Notes under the pieces: generated by a model
The model's input: only the letters and a program-made list of their open reading frames with translations
What the model was told of the DNA's origin: nothing
The model's database searches: none
Program-made: the position numbers and the translations under genes
Origin: Euleptes europaea
Taxonomy: Eukaryota > Chordata > Lepidosauria > Squamata > Sphaerodactylidae
Direction: 5' to 3'
Length of the DNA: 64,000 bases
NCBI RefSeq assembly: GCF_029931775.1
Contig: NC_079324.1
Span: forward strand, 60,953,268 to 61,017,267
Part shown: piece after piece, positions 1 to 13,500 of the stretch
Numbering within the stretch: the first letter of the stretch is position 1
How the letters are laid out: the number at the start of each line of letters is the position of its first letter

Positions 1-730
1 AAATTTCAGTCGTCATGGCTTGTAAGTGTCCAAAGTAAATTAGCACATTTAGGTTTTTCTACCCACTTTATATTAGAGCTAAGCTTAGATCAGGCTATAA
101 CATCAGTTAAACAGAGAGTTAAGGACATTGGACGACAATTAGACTTGACTAGAACACCATCCTTTATTGCCTCAGCCACAACTAGATACCTGTTGGCGCC
201 AGCCACATATTTGCTTTCCCTTGAAGCAAATAGACATAGAAAAACATTCACACATGCCAGATGCTCAGCATTGCCCTCAGTCTTACTAGAGGGTCATTAT
301 AAAAAAATCCCCAGGGTTCAAAGATTTTGTCTGTGTGGCAGTGGGCAAGTTGATACCACGGAACACATTTTACTATTCTGCCCTCTTCATGAAAATGCTC
401 ATGCTGAAGTGATTTCTCAGTTGTTGGTAAGATTCCCAGGCCAGGACTCAGTGGATAGGGTCGCGAAATTGTTAAGCGGCGAGAACCCTCAGGTTAAACT
501 CAGGTTGCCAAATTTTGTGCTGTCTCTATGAAGCTTCATAGACTTCTGCTAGAATTATGTTATTGGTACTTATTGCACTTTTTTCTACTCCATCCACTTA
601 AATGTAAAGTGTTCTTAAAATTTATATAAATATGTCTCATTTTTTAAACTTTTTTTATATTGTTCATGCGAGGTTTATTGTTGTATAGTTTTTACTGGTC
701 TGATTGACTGTACCAATAAATATTATAGCA
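1..730 (+). mobile_element. LINE (non-LTR retrotransposon) 3' end, clade unresolved
   Basis: One frame is open from base 1 to the stop at 529-531 (176 residues), and its 5' part lies outside the window. Near its end is a zinc-knuckle-like tail, CLCGSG...TTEHILLFCPLH, a C-x-C ... H-x4-C arrangement typical of the region after reverse transcriptase in several LINE clades. An AT-rich 3' UTR follows, ending near AATAAATATT at about 716. The clade is not resolved; a Vingi/I-like or other lizard LINE is possible. It lies in P2RX7 intron 1. The open frame suggests a fairly young copy. Confidence 0.7.
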
Positions 731-1249
731 TTCCACGTGTGCAAATTCAACATCACACATCATGCGGCCCTTCCTATCCGCACTAACTTGGAAACATCAC
801 AGGCCAGCGTCGGGACTTGAACTCCCAGAGCTGCAAAGCTTTTCCACTTATATTGATAGTGTATTAATTGGCCCAGTTGTCTGAAATGTAGATTTATCTC
901 TGACATGTATCATTTAGCATTTGGTTCACATGAGAAATGTCTTCTAGACAAGCTCAGCATTGTACGTTTGACACTTGACATTTCCACTCACGCCGGATGG
1001 GCTTGTGACTTAACTGTTCCACACTTAAAGTTCCACACTTCTTTTCAACGTTAAGGAAGGGGAAATGTATGCTTCCTTAGTCTGTCACAAAACAGATTAA
1101 GAAACATTAAAAAATAACGACATCATTTCATTTTAAAATTGTCATCTCTTTGAGAGAACTAAGGAGACCAGTTGCAAATGTGTACAGGGACTGGGGTGTG
1201 GCCGTTCTTGTTTTTCTTATTTGGTCAGTTGGTACGTACTCAGTAGGTG

Positions 1250-1350
1250 GCCAGGGGAGGGGGAACTAATCTCTCTAAGCCTCAATTCCCAATCTGTAAA
1301 ATGGGAATAAAAAGAACATGCCAAATGTTCTCGGGAAGAATGAGGTTGGC
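1250..1350 (+). mobile_element. MIR-like SINE fragment
   Basis: The stretch with CTCTCTAAGCCTCAATT and ATCTGTAAAATGGGAATAA matches the familiar core and 3' part of MIR-type SINEs. It is an old, diverged copy about 40 bp upstream of P2RX7 exon 2. Nothing else is recognised between 731 and 1249. Confidence 0.45.
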
Positions 1351-1385
1351 AATTTATGTCCTTCTTGTCTTGTCATCTCTTCAAG

Positions 1386-1518
1386 CATTGTACTGATTGC
1401 TGACAAACGCTATCAAAAGAGGGACACCGTCATCAGTTCAGTGCATACCAAAGTGAAAGGGGTAGCTCAGACTGAACAGAGAATCTGGGATACAGCAGAG
1501 TACACTGTCCCCATGCAA
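1386..1518 (+). CDS. P2RX7: P2RX7 exon 2
   Basis: 133 nt, entered in phase 2, after acceptor CTTCAAG and before donor GTGAGT. It codes the end of TM1 and the start of the ectodomain: [19 protein letters not shown], then HTKVKGVA with the two lysines that contact ATP, then the strand ending YTVPMQ. The mammalian EVKEEIVENGVKKLVHS-type loop is shortened to AQTEQRI. Confidence 0.93.
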
Positions 1519-4500
1519 GTGAGTTTCTTTTTTCCCCGTGTCACAAGTAGCCACTTTTTATTGTCAGTTGTTAAGATATCTTTCTCCTGCTTCCTTTCTT
1601 CCATTATGGGTCTCAAGAGAGCCATCGTGGTGTAGTGGTTAAGAGTGGTGGACTATCATCTGGAGAACCAGGTTTGATTACCCACTCCTACACATGAAGC
1701 CTGCTGGGTGACCTTGGGCCAGTCACAGGTCTGTTAGAGCTCTCTCAGCCTCACCTACCTCACAAGCTTTCTGTTGGCATTAAAGGTCAAGTCTGGAAAG
1801 GGCTTTAAAGATCAAGATCATCCCTCATATATGGGTATATGGGTGCTCCAGTGGTTTTAAGATGGGGGTCACAACTGGAAGCCCAAGCTCATTGGGGGGG
1901 CAGTAGGAAGCGGGCTAGGGTTGCCACCCTCCAGATGGGCCTAGAGATCTTCTGGAATCACAATTTATCTCCACACTACAGAGATAACTCCCACTGGAGA
2001 AAATGGCTGCTTCGTAGGGTGGCATCTATGGCATTATACCCTGCTGAACTCCCCTCCCCAAACTCAACCCTCCCCAGAGTCTATCCCCAAATCTCCAGGA
2101 ATTTCTCCAACTGGAGCTGGCAACCCTAGGGGCTGACCTACCAGCCCTCCTCTGTTTGAACCTTGAGGAAATCCACTGGCCTCTTCAAATCTTGGTTGAC
2201 CAGTTGAAAACCTGATCTTCTAGGGTGTTGATTGTAACAAACTAATTTTCTTCTCTTTTTCTCTTTTTTTCCTGTGTAGGGAATAGATTCCTTCTTTGTG
2301 GTAACAAACATCATTATGACTGAAAACCAAATCCAAGGACTTTGCCCTGAGGTAACTTTATGTTTGCAAGCGATCATATCGTCTCTGTAAAAATAACACA
2401 TTCTTTGGAAACAGTAAGCAGCAGCAGATTTTTAATTAGTGTCTTATAGCTGTGGTGATCCTATGCGAGTGAATGTTGAGTCATCTTTTTTCAGTTGCTT
2501 GATGTGACTGGGTAAAACGTGAACAAGCAAGGACTTGTCCAGCCATCTTTCTTTGCATTTTTTTGTTCAGTTTGAATCTTCTGGCTCTGGGAATCAGTGG
2601 GATGCATCCGGTGCCTGATTGACGCTTGGTGTCAGCTCACAAGTTGTTTCCTCAAGAGTTTAGGGGAGAATGCAATAGGTTACCCAGCGCCCGTTTGCTG
2701 GCCTCACTGGGCTGATTGGCTTTTCAGCTCTGGCTTGTAGCGCCACAGGGTCCTGCTCCAGGGCTGTTTTCACTTTCCAGTCCACTCCTGTACTTGGCCC
2801 ATTGCAAGGCAGGTGAGGGGAGGTGGAAGCCTAAACATCTTATAAAGCTCGATATCCATGTGTATGTTGGTGAATCGACTTTCCCCTTCCTCTCTTTTGC
2901 TTAGTTCCCCAAAGCCAAAGCAGTTTGCTCTACCGACAAGAGCTGTGTTAAAGGTCGTATGGACCCCCAGAGTAACGGTAGGTGGATTTTATCTTGCCAG
3001 CGCATTGTAGGAGTTTCCTCTTCTGTTGCATCTCTGAGCAATACATCAGCAATACAAGGCAAACTGCCCACCATGACTGATTTTCCACCTTCAATTTACG
3101 GCCATAGGCCAGCTGACACGAACAGTGCCCCAAATGAACAGAGCCTGTGCCCTAGAAGAGCCTTCCGTGGTATTTGTCCTTGGGATCTAGTATTCAGAGA
3201 TATACTGCTCTGGTACATGGAGGCTCAATTTAACAACAACAACAATGCCATTACACCACTAGGAGTAGTGTGGTGCAGTGGACTAGGTCTGGGGTGACAC
3301 AGGTTCAGATCCCCAGCCACAATGCTTACTGGGTGATCTTGGGCCAATAAATTTCTCTTAGCCTGGCATACCACACAGGGTTATCATGAGGGAAAAAACA
3401 AAGGAGGAGAGAACCACATATACCACTCTGACTTCCTTGGAGGAAAGATGAAATAAAAATGTAGTAAATTAATAGACTGAGTGAAAGCTGCATTATTTTC
3501 TTGGACATTAAATTGACTTTAACAAATATGTTGCCTATTAGCATGCAGAAATCTTTGGGCATTTTAAGAATTAACAGATTTTGGCTCCAGCATCAGGTAT
3601 GAGCATAATATTTACTGAAAGAATGTGGTGGCCACTTGCCAGGCAGTCGATCTTATTCAGCCTCTAGGGCAGGGGTGTCAAACATAAGGCCCAAGGGACA
3701 GATCTGGCCCCTTGAGAGCTCTTATCTGCCCAGTGGCGCAGAGTGGTAAGCTGCAGTACTGCAGTCCAAGCTCTGCTCACGACCTGAGTTCGATCCCAAC
3801 GGAAGTTGGTTTCAGGTAGCCAGCTCAAGGTCGACTCAGCCTTCCATCCTTCTGAGGTCGGTAAAATGAGGACCCAGCTTGCTGGGGGTAAAGGGAAGGT
3901 GACTGGGGAAGGCACTGGCAAACCACCCATAAAACAAAGTCTGCCTAGGAAACGTTGGGATGTGACGTCACCCCATGGGTTAGGAATGACCCAGTGCTTG
4001 CACAGGGGACCTTTACCTTTATATTTTAAGTAAAAAATAAAATCATTAATTGGCTTTGCCGGTGTCTTCTATAAAGTTTGACTCTCCAGTACCTGGCGTT
4101 CTGCTTTATGGTAAACATGACCTGTCCTGACCAAGTGACATTTATTGTCATATTCGGCCCTCATAACAAATGAATTTGACACCCCTACTCTAGGACAATG
4201 ATATTTCTGCTTTTTCTAATGGGAATAAACTAAGCAAACCCCTTATAATAAAAGCTCCCCTCTACAGGAATTCAAACGGGCAGGTGCGTGAAGTACAACG
4301 CTACCCTTAAAACGTGTGAGGTCGCTGCCTGGTGCCCAGTGGAGTCCATCAAAAGTGCTCCAAGGTAAGGCGTTTTTTGTTTACTTTTTATAAGCTCACT
4401 ATAATGCGCTGCTCTTTTTTTTAATACTCTGCATGTTAATTACTCACACTGTCCCAGTCCTGGGGATAATGGAAGGCCTATCTGATGTTTCTACATCTCC

Positions 4501-7500
4501 AGTAATAGCTGTAAATCTCATCTACTGTTCCTGGGGACTTTACAACCCATTCAGTGTTAGATGTGTCATGACTTTTCAAATGCTCTAATGGTCCCTATTT
4601 TATGGAACCTGTTCCTGGAAAATCACGGCATCCACTTTGCCCCTTTTTTCGCATTGGGGGATGCTTTGTTAATGTCTTTAGTACTAGCATTGTAATTACA
4701 GTTGCCAACCTCCATGTTTCTCAAAATTCCAAAAGTGCCATCAGGCTAGGGTTGCCAGATACCCCCCTCTCCATCGGTGGGAGGTTTCTTTGGGGCAGGG
4801 CTGGGGCTGCCAGGTGGTTTGGCGGGCAATTGCCCACCAACACCACCCACCTGGCAACCCTGCCTCAGGCTCAAATTGGAGATCCCTGCTCGAGAAAGAA
4901 CTGAGTATGTCAATGGCTCCATCTGGACTCTAGTGTAGATGCAAGTAAATGGATTCACCTGAACACTAAAGGCACTAGGGTGGTCTCCCATCTGCTGTTT
5001 CACACTGGAAACAAAGAGGTGTGTCTTCAGTGGTTGAAAATACATTGCCAGGAGCATTATGCTTTTCTGGTGTAGCCAGCGTGGTGTAGTGGTTAAGAGT
5101 GGTGGTTTGGAGCCGTGGATTCTGATCTGGAGAACCGGGTTTGATTCCACACTCCTCCACATGAGCGGCGAAGGCTAACCTGGTGAACCAAGTTGGTTTC
5201 CCCACTCCTCCACTCCAGCCAGCTGGGTGACCTTGGGCTAGTCATAGCTCTCTTACAGCTCTCTCAGCCCCACCTAGCTCACAGGGTGTCTGTTGTGGGA
5301 AGAGAAGGCAATTGTAAGCCGGTTTGATTCTCCCTTAAGTGGTAGAGAAAGTTGCCATAGAAAAACCAACTCTTCTTCTGGGGTATCATTAGTCCAAAGA
5401 ACTGTCACGCTCTGGGCTTTTAAAACAGTGGCGGCCAAACTATTATGGAATGCATGTATGCAGTGCGTAGTAGGTAGGGAAGAGCCTTGAGTAATGTGGA
5501 GTGGGGGGAAAAGGCTTGTGATTCTTGGTATGGGATTCGGGGTGTTGCAAGCACGTCTTCGTTTCCACCTATGAAACACCACAGGCTTTCTGGCTAGCCC
5601 TTGAATTTTGTGATACATGGTTGCAGTCTTTAACAAGAAGGAACTTGTCTGAAATCATTCTCCGTCTAGGCCTGCTATTCTGAGGAGTGCCGAAAACTTC
5701 ACCGTCCTCATCAAAAACAACATCCACTTCCCCAAATTTAATTATACCAAGTAAGTTTTGAAAAGTTCTGTAACTCCGAAACAAGACTGGTTTTTTGTTT
5801 TTGTTTTAAGATACAGCCTTTTCCCTGGAGGCTGCCCCCGGCCAGGGAAAAGCAGTGTGGACCCGGCGGGGGCGGCCGCCGGGTCCACACTGCTTTTCCC
5901 TGGCCAAGGGCGGCATCGCGGCCTCCCTGCAGCCGCAGGAGGCCCCTGGAGGCCGCCCCCGGCCGGGGAAAAGCGCCGGCGGCGGCCCTCCCTGCAGCCA
6001 CAAGAGGCTTCTGGAGGCCGCCCCTGGCTGGGGAAAAGCAGCAGCGGGCCTCCCTGCGGCCGCAGGAGGCCCCTGGAGGCTGCCCCCGGCCAGGGAAAAG
6101 CGGTGCGGACCCGGCGGGGGCGGCGGCGCGGCCTCCCTGCAGCCGCAGGAGGCTTCTGGAGGCCACCCCCGGCTGGGGAAAAGCGGCGGCGGCAGCGGTG
6201 GTAAGTTCCCCTCTCCCTCCTCCCTCCCCCCTCTACCGAATTGACCCGCGTATAAGCCGAGTTCGGCTTTTTCAGCCCTTTTTTTGGGCTGAAAAACTCA
6301 GCTTATACGCGAGTATATACGGTAGTACAGAAACAAAATTAAGAAATGGTTTTCCAATCGCTTTCAATTTTCTTTTAAATGTTGAAGGAATCCATAGAGA
6401 TACAATGCAGATGTATGGAATGTTTACGCTTTTTTAAACAATTTGTTTTCAGAAAGGTATAACATTTGATACAATTTAGTTTTATGTTACTTGTTGAGTT
6501 AAAAACTTTGTGTGTGGGGTTTCCCTGCAGAAGAAACATTTCACCGGAATTCAATATTTCCTGCACATACAACAAAATCTCTGCTCCATATTGCCCCATT
6601 TTCCGCCTGGGAGATATTCTTCACACAGCAGGAGAGAATTTTTCAGAGGTGGCCATTCAGGTATGTGGCATTTCTCCTTTAAAAAACAACAACGATACTC
6701 ATGAGTGTTCTGTGCTTCCTAGTAGGTAAATTCTAAAACGGTAAGCATGAAGGTGACTAGTTCCTTGCAACCAGGTGTTTTCTAAACAGAGGTTTTGTAG
6801 CATCTTAAAGAATAACCAGGGTTTATTTTAGCACAAACGTTTGTGGTCTAGAGGCTACTTTGTCAGATATACAGTGGATTGTAGTTGACAAAAACTTATG
6901 CTAGGATAAAACTTCCTTAGTCTTGGAGGAGCCTCACAAGGTTGCCAACCTCCTGGTGTTGGACTCTATGGCTTTATACTCCATTGAAGTCCCTCCCCAA
7001 ACCTCGCCTTCCTCAGGCTCCACCCCCAAAATCTGCAGGTGTTTCCCAACCCGGATCTAGGAACTCACAGGACTCCTGTTTATGTTTGCCGCAAGCTACT
7101 CCTCTAGGATTATCAGTATCCTGTGAAAACTCCCATGGGGATAGGGTTGCCAACTTCCAGGTGCTAGCTGGAGAGCTCCTGCTATTGCAACTGATCTCCA
7201 GCCGATAGAGATCAGTTCACCTGGAGTAAAGGGCCGCTTTGGCAATTAGACTCCATGGCATTGAAGTCCCTCCCCTCCCCAAACCCTGCCCTCCTCAGGC
7301 CCCACCCCAAAAACCTTCCTCCGGTCAAAGAGGGACCTAGTAACCTTCCATGGGAAGGCAGAGATTGCCCTGGAAAGCAGTGATTCAGACGATCTACGGG
7401 TTTAAGAGAAAAGCTCTTTCTCTAAAAGGGTCTTCATTCTGGGTCCCTCAAGTTGATCTGAAAGGTGGTGATCCCAGTTCTGATTGTTAGGGTTGCCAGT

Positions 7501-10500
7501 CTCCAGGTGGTGGCTGGAGATCTCCCTCTATTACAACTGATCCCCAGGCGACAGAGATCAGTTCACCTGGAGAAAATGGCCACTTTGGAAGGTGAACTCT
7601 GTGGTATTACACCCCAGTGAAGTTCCTCCTTCCCCAAACCCCACCCTCCTCAGGCTCTGCCCCCAAAATATCCAGGTATGTCCCAACCCAGAGCTGGCAA
7701 CCTTATCTGGGTGGCTCTCACTTGCTTGGCTACAAATCTCCATTCCCTGTGCACAGGGTTGTGTGAACTGGGCCTAGTCTCTGACCTAATTTTATCCCTT
7801 TCCCATACTCTGCCCCCTGTCCAGGGGGGTGGCTTGCTAAGTCCTGGGTCCCAGTTAGGGGTGCATTTTTAGAAAGAACTTCCTTGTTTTTTCCTTCTGT
7901 CTTTTGACAAACTGCCAGGAGACACTTGCAAGATGTTTCAGTTTGTCATTAAAATAGATTTTTTTTAAAGCCCTGGGCTTTTGCTAACTTCCATAATTGT
8001 TTCATGTCTCTTCTCAGTCAGTTGCTCTTAGTTTCTGCTACTTTTAACACTGCTTTGATGTAGCGGAGTATTCTAGTCGGTAGTATGGTTCTTGGCTGTT
8101 TTATTGTCAAGAGAAATCCATCACGTTTTTATTCTGCACCACCGCCAGGAATCTCCGGGGGCAGCTCTTCCCTCCCACATTTTATCCTCACAACAACCCT
8201 CTGGAGGAGGTTAGGCTGAAAGACAAACTCACTCCCAGTGAACCATGGTTGCTCAGGGAATTGCAAGTCCACATCTATTCCTCTAGCCCTAGGGTTGCCA
8301 GCTCTGGGTTGGGAAATACCTGGAGATTTTAGGGGTGGAGCCTGAGAAGGGAAGGGTTTGGGGAGGGAAGGGACTTCAATACCATAGAGTCCAATTGCCA
8401 GGGTGGCCATTTTCTCCAGGGGAACTGATTTCTATCGGCTGGAGATAAGTTGTAATAGTGGGAGATCTCCAGATAGTACCTGAAGGTTGGCAACCCTGTC
8501 TAGCCCAATGATAGTCACTCAGTGATTCAGGAGCCACATGTGGCTCTCATATGCCACCTGTGGCTTGTCTGAACATCATTCCCCAGTGTGGCACCCATCC
8601 TGTCTTCAGGAAAGTGAGCAAGGCCCTTGACTGTTGATTGGCAGGTGGTTCTCACTTTGAAACAGCTACTGCCAAAGGAACAGAAAAGCTGCGAGCCTCC
8701 GTGAAGTGCAGGCCTCCTGCTTGGGATGGAAATGAACGTGGTTCTTCTGGTTGATGGTAATTGCCTGTGTGGCTCTTGGTGACTCTCAGAGTGGTTACCA
8801 TTGCTCTAACCACTATATAGCACTATAGTTGTATGAACTCAGTTTAAGGTATTGGCTGTTATAATATATGTTCAGTTGTTGCCACCTAGTGGCCTTATGT
8901 AATAATTGTTGGGGAATATCACTGGGCATGTTTGAGTGTGGAGGGGTGGAGCGTGGTTGTTCCTGTTCCCTGGCTGTTGGAAGATGGAGGCCTGGCTGAG
9001 GCCTTATGATGTACATCAGCAATAAATATAGTTATGCACGCTCTTCTTGGCTGATTCGGACTTCCTACATTACAGCTATCACATACAAAGCTGTTTATGG
9101 CCTTGGCCCTTCTTATTTGTGGGACCACCCCTCTCCCTATGATCAGCCAGGTTGCCAGGTCGCTCTTCGCCACCGGTGCCTGAGGAGGGTGGGGTTTGAG
9201 GAGGGGAGGGGCTCCAATGCCATAACTGATCTCTACCTGCTGGAGATCAGTTGTAATAGTGGGAGATCTCCAGCTAGTACCTGGAGGCTGGCAACCCTAC
9301 TCATGTCAGCAAGGGCTTCTACAAGTGTCAAATGGACAAAATCTACAACTGCCCTTCTTCCCCTCTGCACTTGGGGTTCCTCTGTGTTTGTGGCTTTGCC
9401 CCATAACAGCTACTTTGTGGTTGGCTCCACCTCCTCCAGCAGCTGTTTTGTGGTTCAGCTCACCACCCTGTGTCAGAATTCCTAAGGTGCCCACAGGCTG
9501 GAAAAGGTCGGGGACCCCAGGAGACGGCCTTTGAAAATATTTTGAATAAATGAACGAACAAAGGCATTAAAAAATCCCATTGTCGTCGTCCCCCAGCCCA
9601 TTATCGGACAACATTTTTAAAAGTTATTTTAAACTGCAGTCTGGAAACACTAAATAATAATGAACAAAACGTAATTACAGAAAAGAAGAAAAACACAGGA
9701 AAAAGAGCAAACGAGCGTTGAGCAAGGGATCTTACTGAAGAACAATTCATGATATAGCTGCCTCCATTATTCAGTGTTCATATACACCAAATAATGGGGA
9801 ATTTAGCTGGCTTTTCAGAGAGGCCGACCCCCACTTTTGAAAATGGGATGAAAAGTAACCATTGTTAAAAATATGTTTCTGATGAGAGGCCTGCCTTGTC
9901 CCGCGGAGGAGATCTGACCCATAAGCATTATGTCCCAGTTCCAAACTGAAGTGCCTTATTCTTCCTTTGCACTGCTCTTTGAGTCTTTGAGACTAAGAGA
10001 GGAAAGATGATAAGCTCTCTGTGTGCTTCAGATATCTTTGAAAGGATCTCTGGTAGCAAGTGCTTATTTTAAGGCCACTGGAAAATATCTATTAAAATAA
10101 TTTATTACCTCTGTTTACAGAGGGTTCCTAGGGTCCTCCAAACTCATGGTATGGCACTTAAAAGTTGTAGCTATAGGCTTTGTTGGTGCAATGGGAGAAA
10201 AATGGGGGAACCATCCCTGTGAGGAAGTAACCTGAAAAAAACAGGATGAATACTAAATAGTGCTCAGTACGTTGATGTAAAATAAAACGATTTTTCAAAT
10301 TAATAAAGTAGTAATAATAAACTAAAATGAACAGAGTCATATTGGGTTCCAGTACAGCTGCCCTGACCTGGATGGCCCAGGCTAGCCTGATCTCGTCAGA
10401 TCTCAGAAGCTAAGCAGGGTCAGCCCTGGTTAGTATTTGTATGGGAGACCACCAAGGAAGTCCAGGGTTGCTATATGGAGGAAGACACTGGCAAACCACC

Positions 10501-13500
10501 TCTATTAGTGTCTTGCCTCGAAAACCCCATAAGGGGTCGCCATAAGTCGGCTGCGACTTGACAGCACTTTACACACACACACGCACACAGCTGGAAGACT
10601 AATTTTTGTGGTTGATGATTTCTGAACTGAAGTAAACTGCTCTGTTGTTTTATCAGTTTGCATGTTATATTGTAAGCTACCTCAGAGATGCTTGTGTGGA
10701 GAGGCAAAGTAGAACTCTTTTCAGTGTGCAAAGTATGTCTTTGCATTGGGAAATTCATGGAGAACAGACCAGTCTCTCTTGATTTTGGTGAGCCAGCTGC
10801 CGCATCTGGTCGGTCAACCCCCATCGTTGTTGTTTTTAATTGTACCTCTTACTGTCTCATTCAAGGGAGGCATTGTGGGTATCGAGATCAACTGGGATTG
10901 CAATCTGGACCAATGGCTCCATCGCTGCAGCCCCAAGTATGGCTTCCGGCGCCTGGATGACAAAAAAGCAAGTGAAGCATTATACCCTGGCTACAACTTC
11001 AGGTAAGGATGTCATTGAATTTGCTGCCACAGGAGGCATCTGCTCACCTAAATAAATAAATACATAAAATAATAACGAATATATAGTAGATACCCCACAA
11101 TTACCAGTCAGGGACAGGAGGAAATGGATGCAGCCATTCTGTGAAGCATTATTTATTTTTCCTTCCGAAGGGCAACAGAATTTGGAAATCCTGCTCAGGA
11201 GACCATGGGAATGCAACACAGTCTTTGGTTCTTGTAGATTATCTGGGCTGTGTAACCATGGTCTTGGTATTTTCTTTCCTGACGTTTCGCCAGCAGCTGT
11301 GGCAGGCATCTTCAGAGGAGTAACACTGAAGGACACTGTCCTTCAGTTTGGAATTTAATGATAACATGTAGCATAAGAACATAACAGCAGGCATGCTGGA
11401 TCAAACCAATGACCCACCTAGTCCAGCATCGTGTTTCCAGCAGTGGCCAGTCTTATACTCCAGGAAAGCCTGCAGACAAGACACCTGGACAGCAGCCCTT
11501 ACCTGATTGCTCCTAGCATCTGCCAATCAGAGGCATTTTTCCCCTGACGGTCCCATTGAGCCATCATGGCTAGCAGCCAGGGATAGACCCCTCCTCCATA
11601 CATTTGTCCAACCCCCTTTTAAATCCATCTGAGCCAGTGACCATCAACATATCTTGTACAGTGAGGGGGGAAAGTATTTGATCCCCTGCTGAATTTGCCC
11701 GTTTGCCCTCTGACGAAGAAATGATCATTCCATAATTTTAATGGTAGGTTTATTGTAGCTGTGAGAGTCAGAATAACAACAGGGAAACCCCCAGAAACCC
11801 AGAAGACAAAAGTCAGAGATTGATGTTCATTATAATGAATGAAATAAGTATTTGATCCCTTTGCAAAAGATGACTTAGTACTTGGTGGCAAAACCCTTGT
11901 TGGCAATTACAGAGGTCAGACGTTTCTTGTAGGTGGCCACCAGGGTTGCACACATCTCAGGAGGTATTTTGTCCCACTCCTCTTTGCAGATCCTCTCCAA
12001 GTCAGTAAGATTTCGAGGCTGATGTGTAGCTACTCGAACCTTCAGCTCCCTCCACAGATTTTCGATGGGATTAAGGTCTCCCACCCCAGGACCTTAATGT
12101 GCTTCTTGAGCCACTCCTTTGTTGCCTTGCCCGTGTGTTTTGGGTCATTGTCATGCTGGAATACCCATCCTCGACCCATTTTCAATGCCCTGGCTGAGGG
12201 AAGGAGGTTCTCACTCAAGATTTGACGATACATGGTCCCGTCCATCGTCCCTTCAATGCGGTGAAGGTGTCCTGTCCCCTTAGCAGAAAAACACCCCCAA
12301 AGCATAATATGTCCCCCTCCATGTTTGACGGTAGGGATGGTGTTCTTGGGGTTGTAGGCAGCATTCCTCCCCCTCCAAACACTTCGAGTTGAGTTGATGC
12401 CAAAGAGCTTGATTTTGGTCTCATCTGACCACAACACTTTCACCCAGTTCTCCTCTGGGTCATTCAGATGTGCATTGGCAAACTGCAGACGGGCCTGTAC
12501 ATGTGCTGTCTTGAGCAAGCGGACCTTGCGGGCTCTGCAAGATCTCAGTCCTTCACGGCGTAGTGTGTTACCAACTGTTTTCATGGTGACTATGGTCCCA
12601 GCTGCCCTGAAATCATGGACAAGTCCCCCCCATGTAGTTCTGGGCTGCTTCATCACCGTTCTCATGATCATTGCAACTCCACGAGATGAGATCTTGCATG
12701 GAGCCCCAGACTGAGGGAGGTTGACAGTTAGGGTTAGGGTTAGGGTTGTCACCTTCTCACCAAGCTGCTTGGCAATAGTCTTGTAGCCCAGTCCAGCCTT
12801 GTGCAGGTCTACAATCTTGTCCCTGACATCCTTGGACAGCTCTTTGGTCTTGGTCATGGTGGCTAGTTTGGAATCTGATGGATTGATTGCTTCTGTCGAC
12901 AGCAGAACCCTAACCCTAATCTGGCTGGTTGATAGGGTATCAAATACTTATTTCACTCATTATAATGCACATCAATCTCTGACTTTTGTCTTCTGGGTTT
13001 CTGGGGGTTTTCCTGTTGTTAGTCTGTCTCTCACAGCTACAATAAACCTACCATTAAAATTATGGACTGGTCATTTCTTCGTCAGAGGGCAAACGGGCAA
13101 ATTTAGCAGGGGATCAAATACTTTTTTCCCTCACTGTAGTATGAGGTGCTTAAGCCATGGCCAGTTATATTTGACTTTTGTAAATACACACAAAATCCCC
13201 CCGGTCTGTTCCATGGTAGAAAAAAGAACTATTTGGCACAAGTCATAAGTATGGGGCTCACTGCCAAAACGAACATTGATGGCCTAAAGTCAAGACAACT
13301 TTTGAAAATGTATTACACAAATTCATAAAGCATATAGACCCATGAACAGCTAGATTGTGAAATACTATTGTAATCTTCCTTGAATCATGAGAAAAGGAGG
13401 GGTATAAAAGTTTAATAAACACATAAATAGAACTTCCATGTGCCAAGGCAATGTACCTTTGCATTCCAGAAAGCTCTTGCCATTGTACTCTGCTTGTGAA

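Noticed and set aside
731-1385. P2RX7 exon 1
   Set aside because: No sequence resembling the P2X7 N-terminus with its Y-x-T-x-K motif and TM1; exon 1 probably lies upstream of base 1.
5738-6244. Several open frames of 65-148 codons in both strands of the GC-rich array
   Set aside because: Stop-poor, CpG-rich tandem repeat; proline/arginine/glycine-rich translations in all frames, no homology, inside P2RX7 intron 6.
10361-10590. 5S rRNA gene
   Set aside because: Only an internal 5S-like part, followed by a BovB-type tail and (CA)n, in many dispersed copies: it is a SINE head.
12394-12714. Plus-strand 106-codon frame
   Set aside because: Antisense of the Tc1 transposase.
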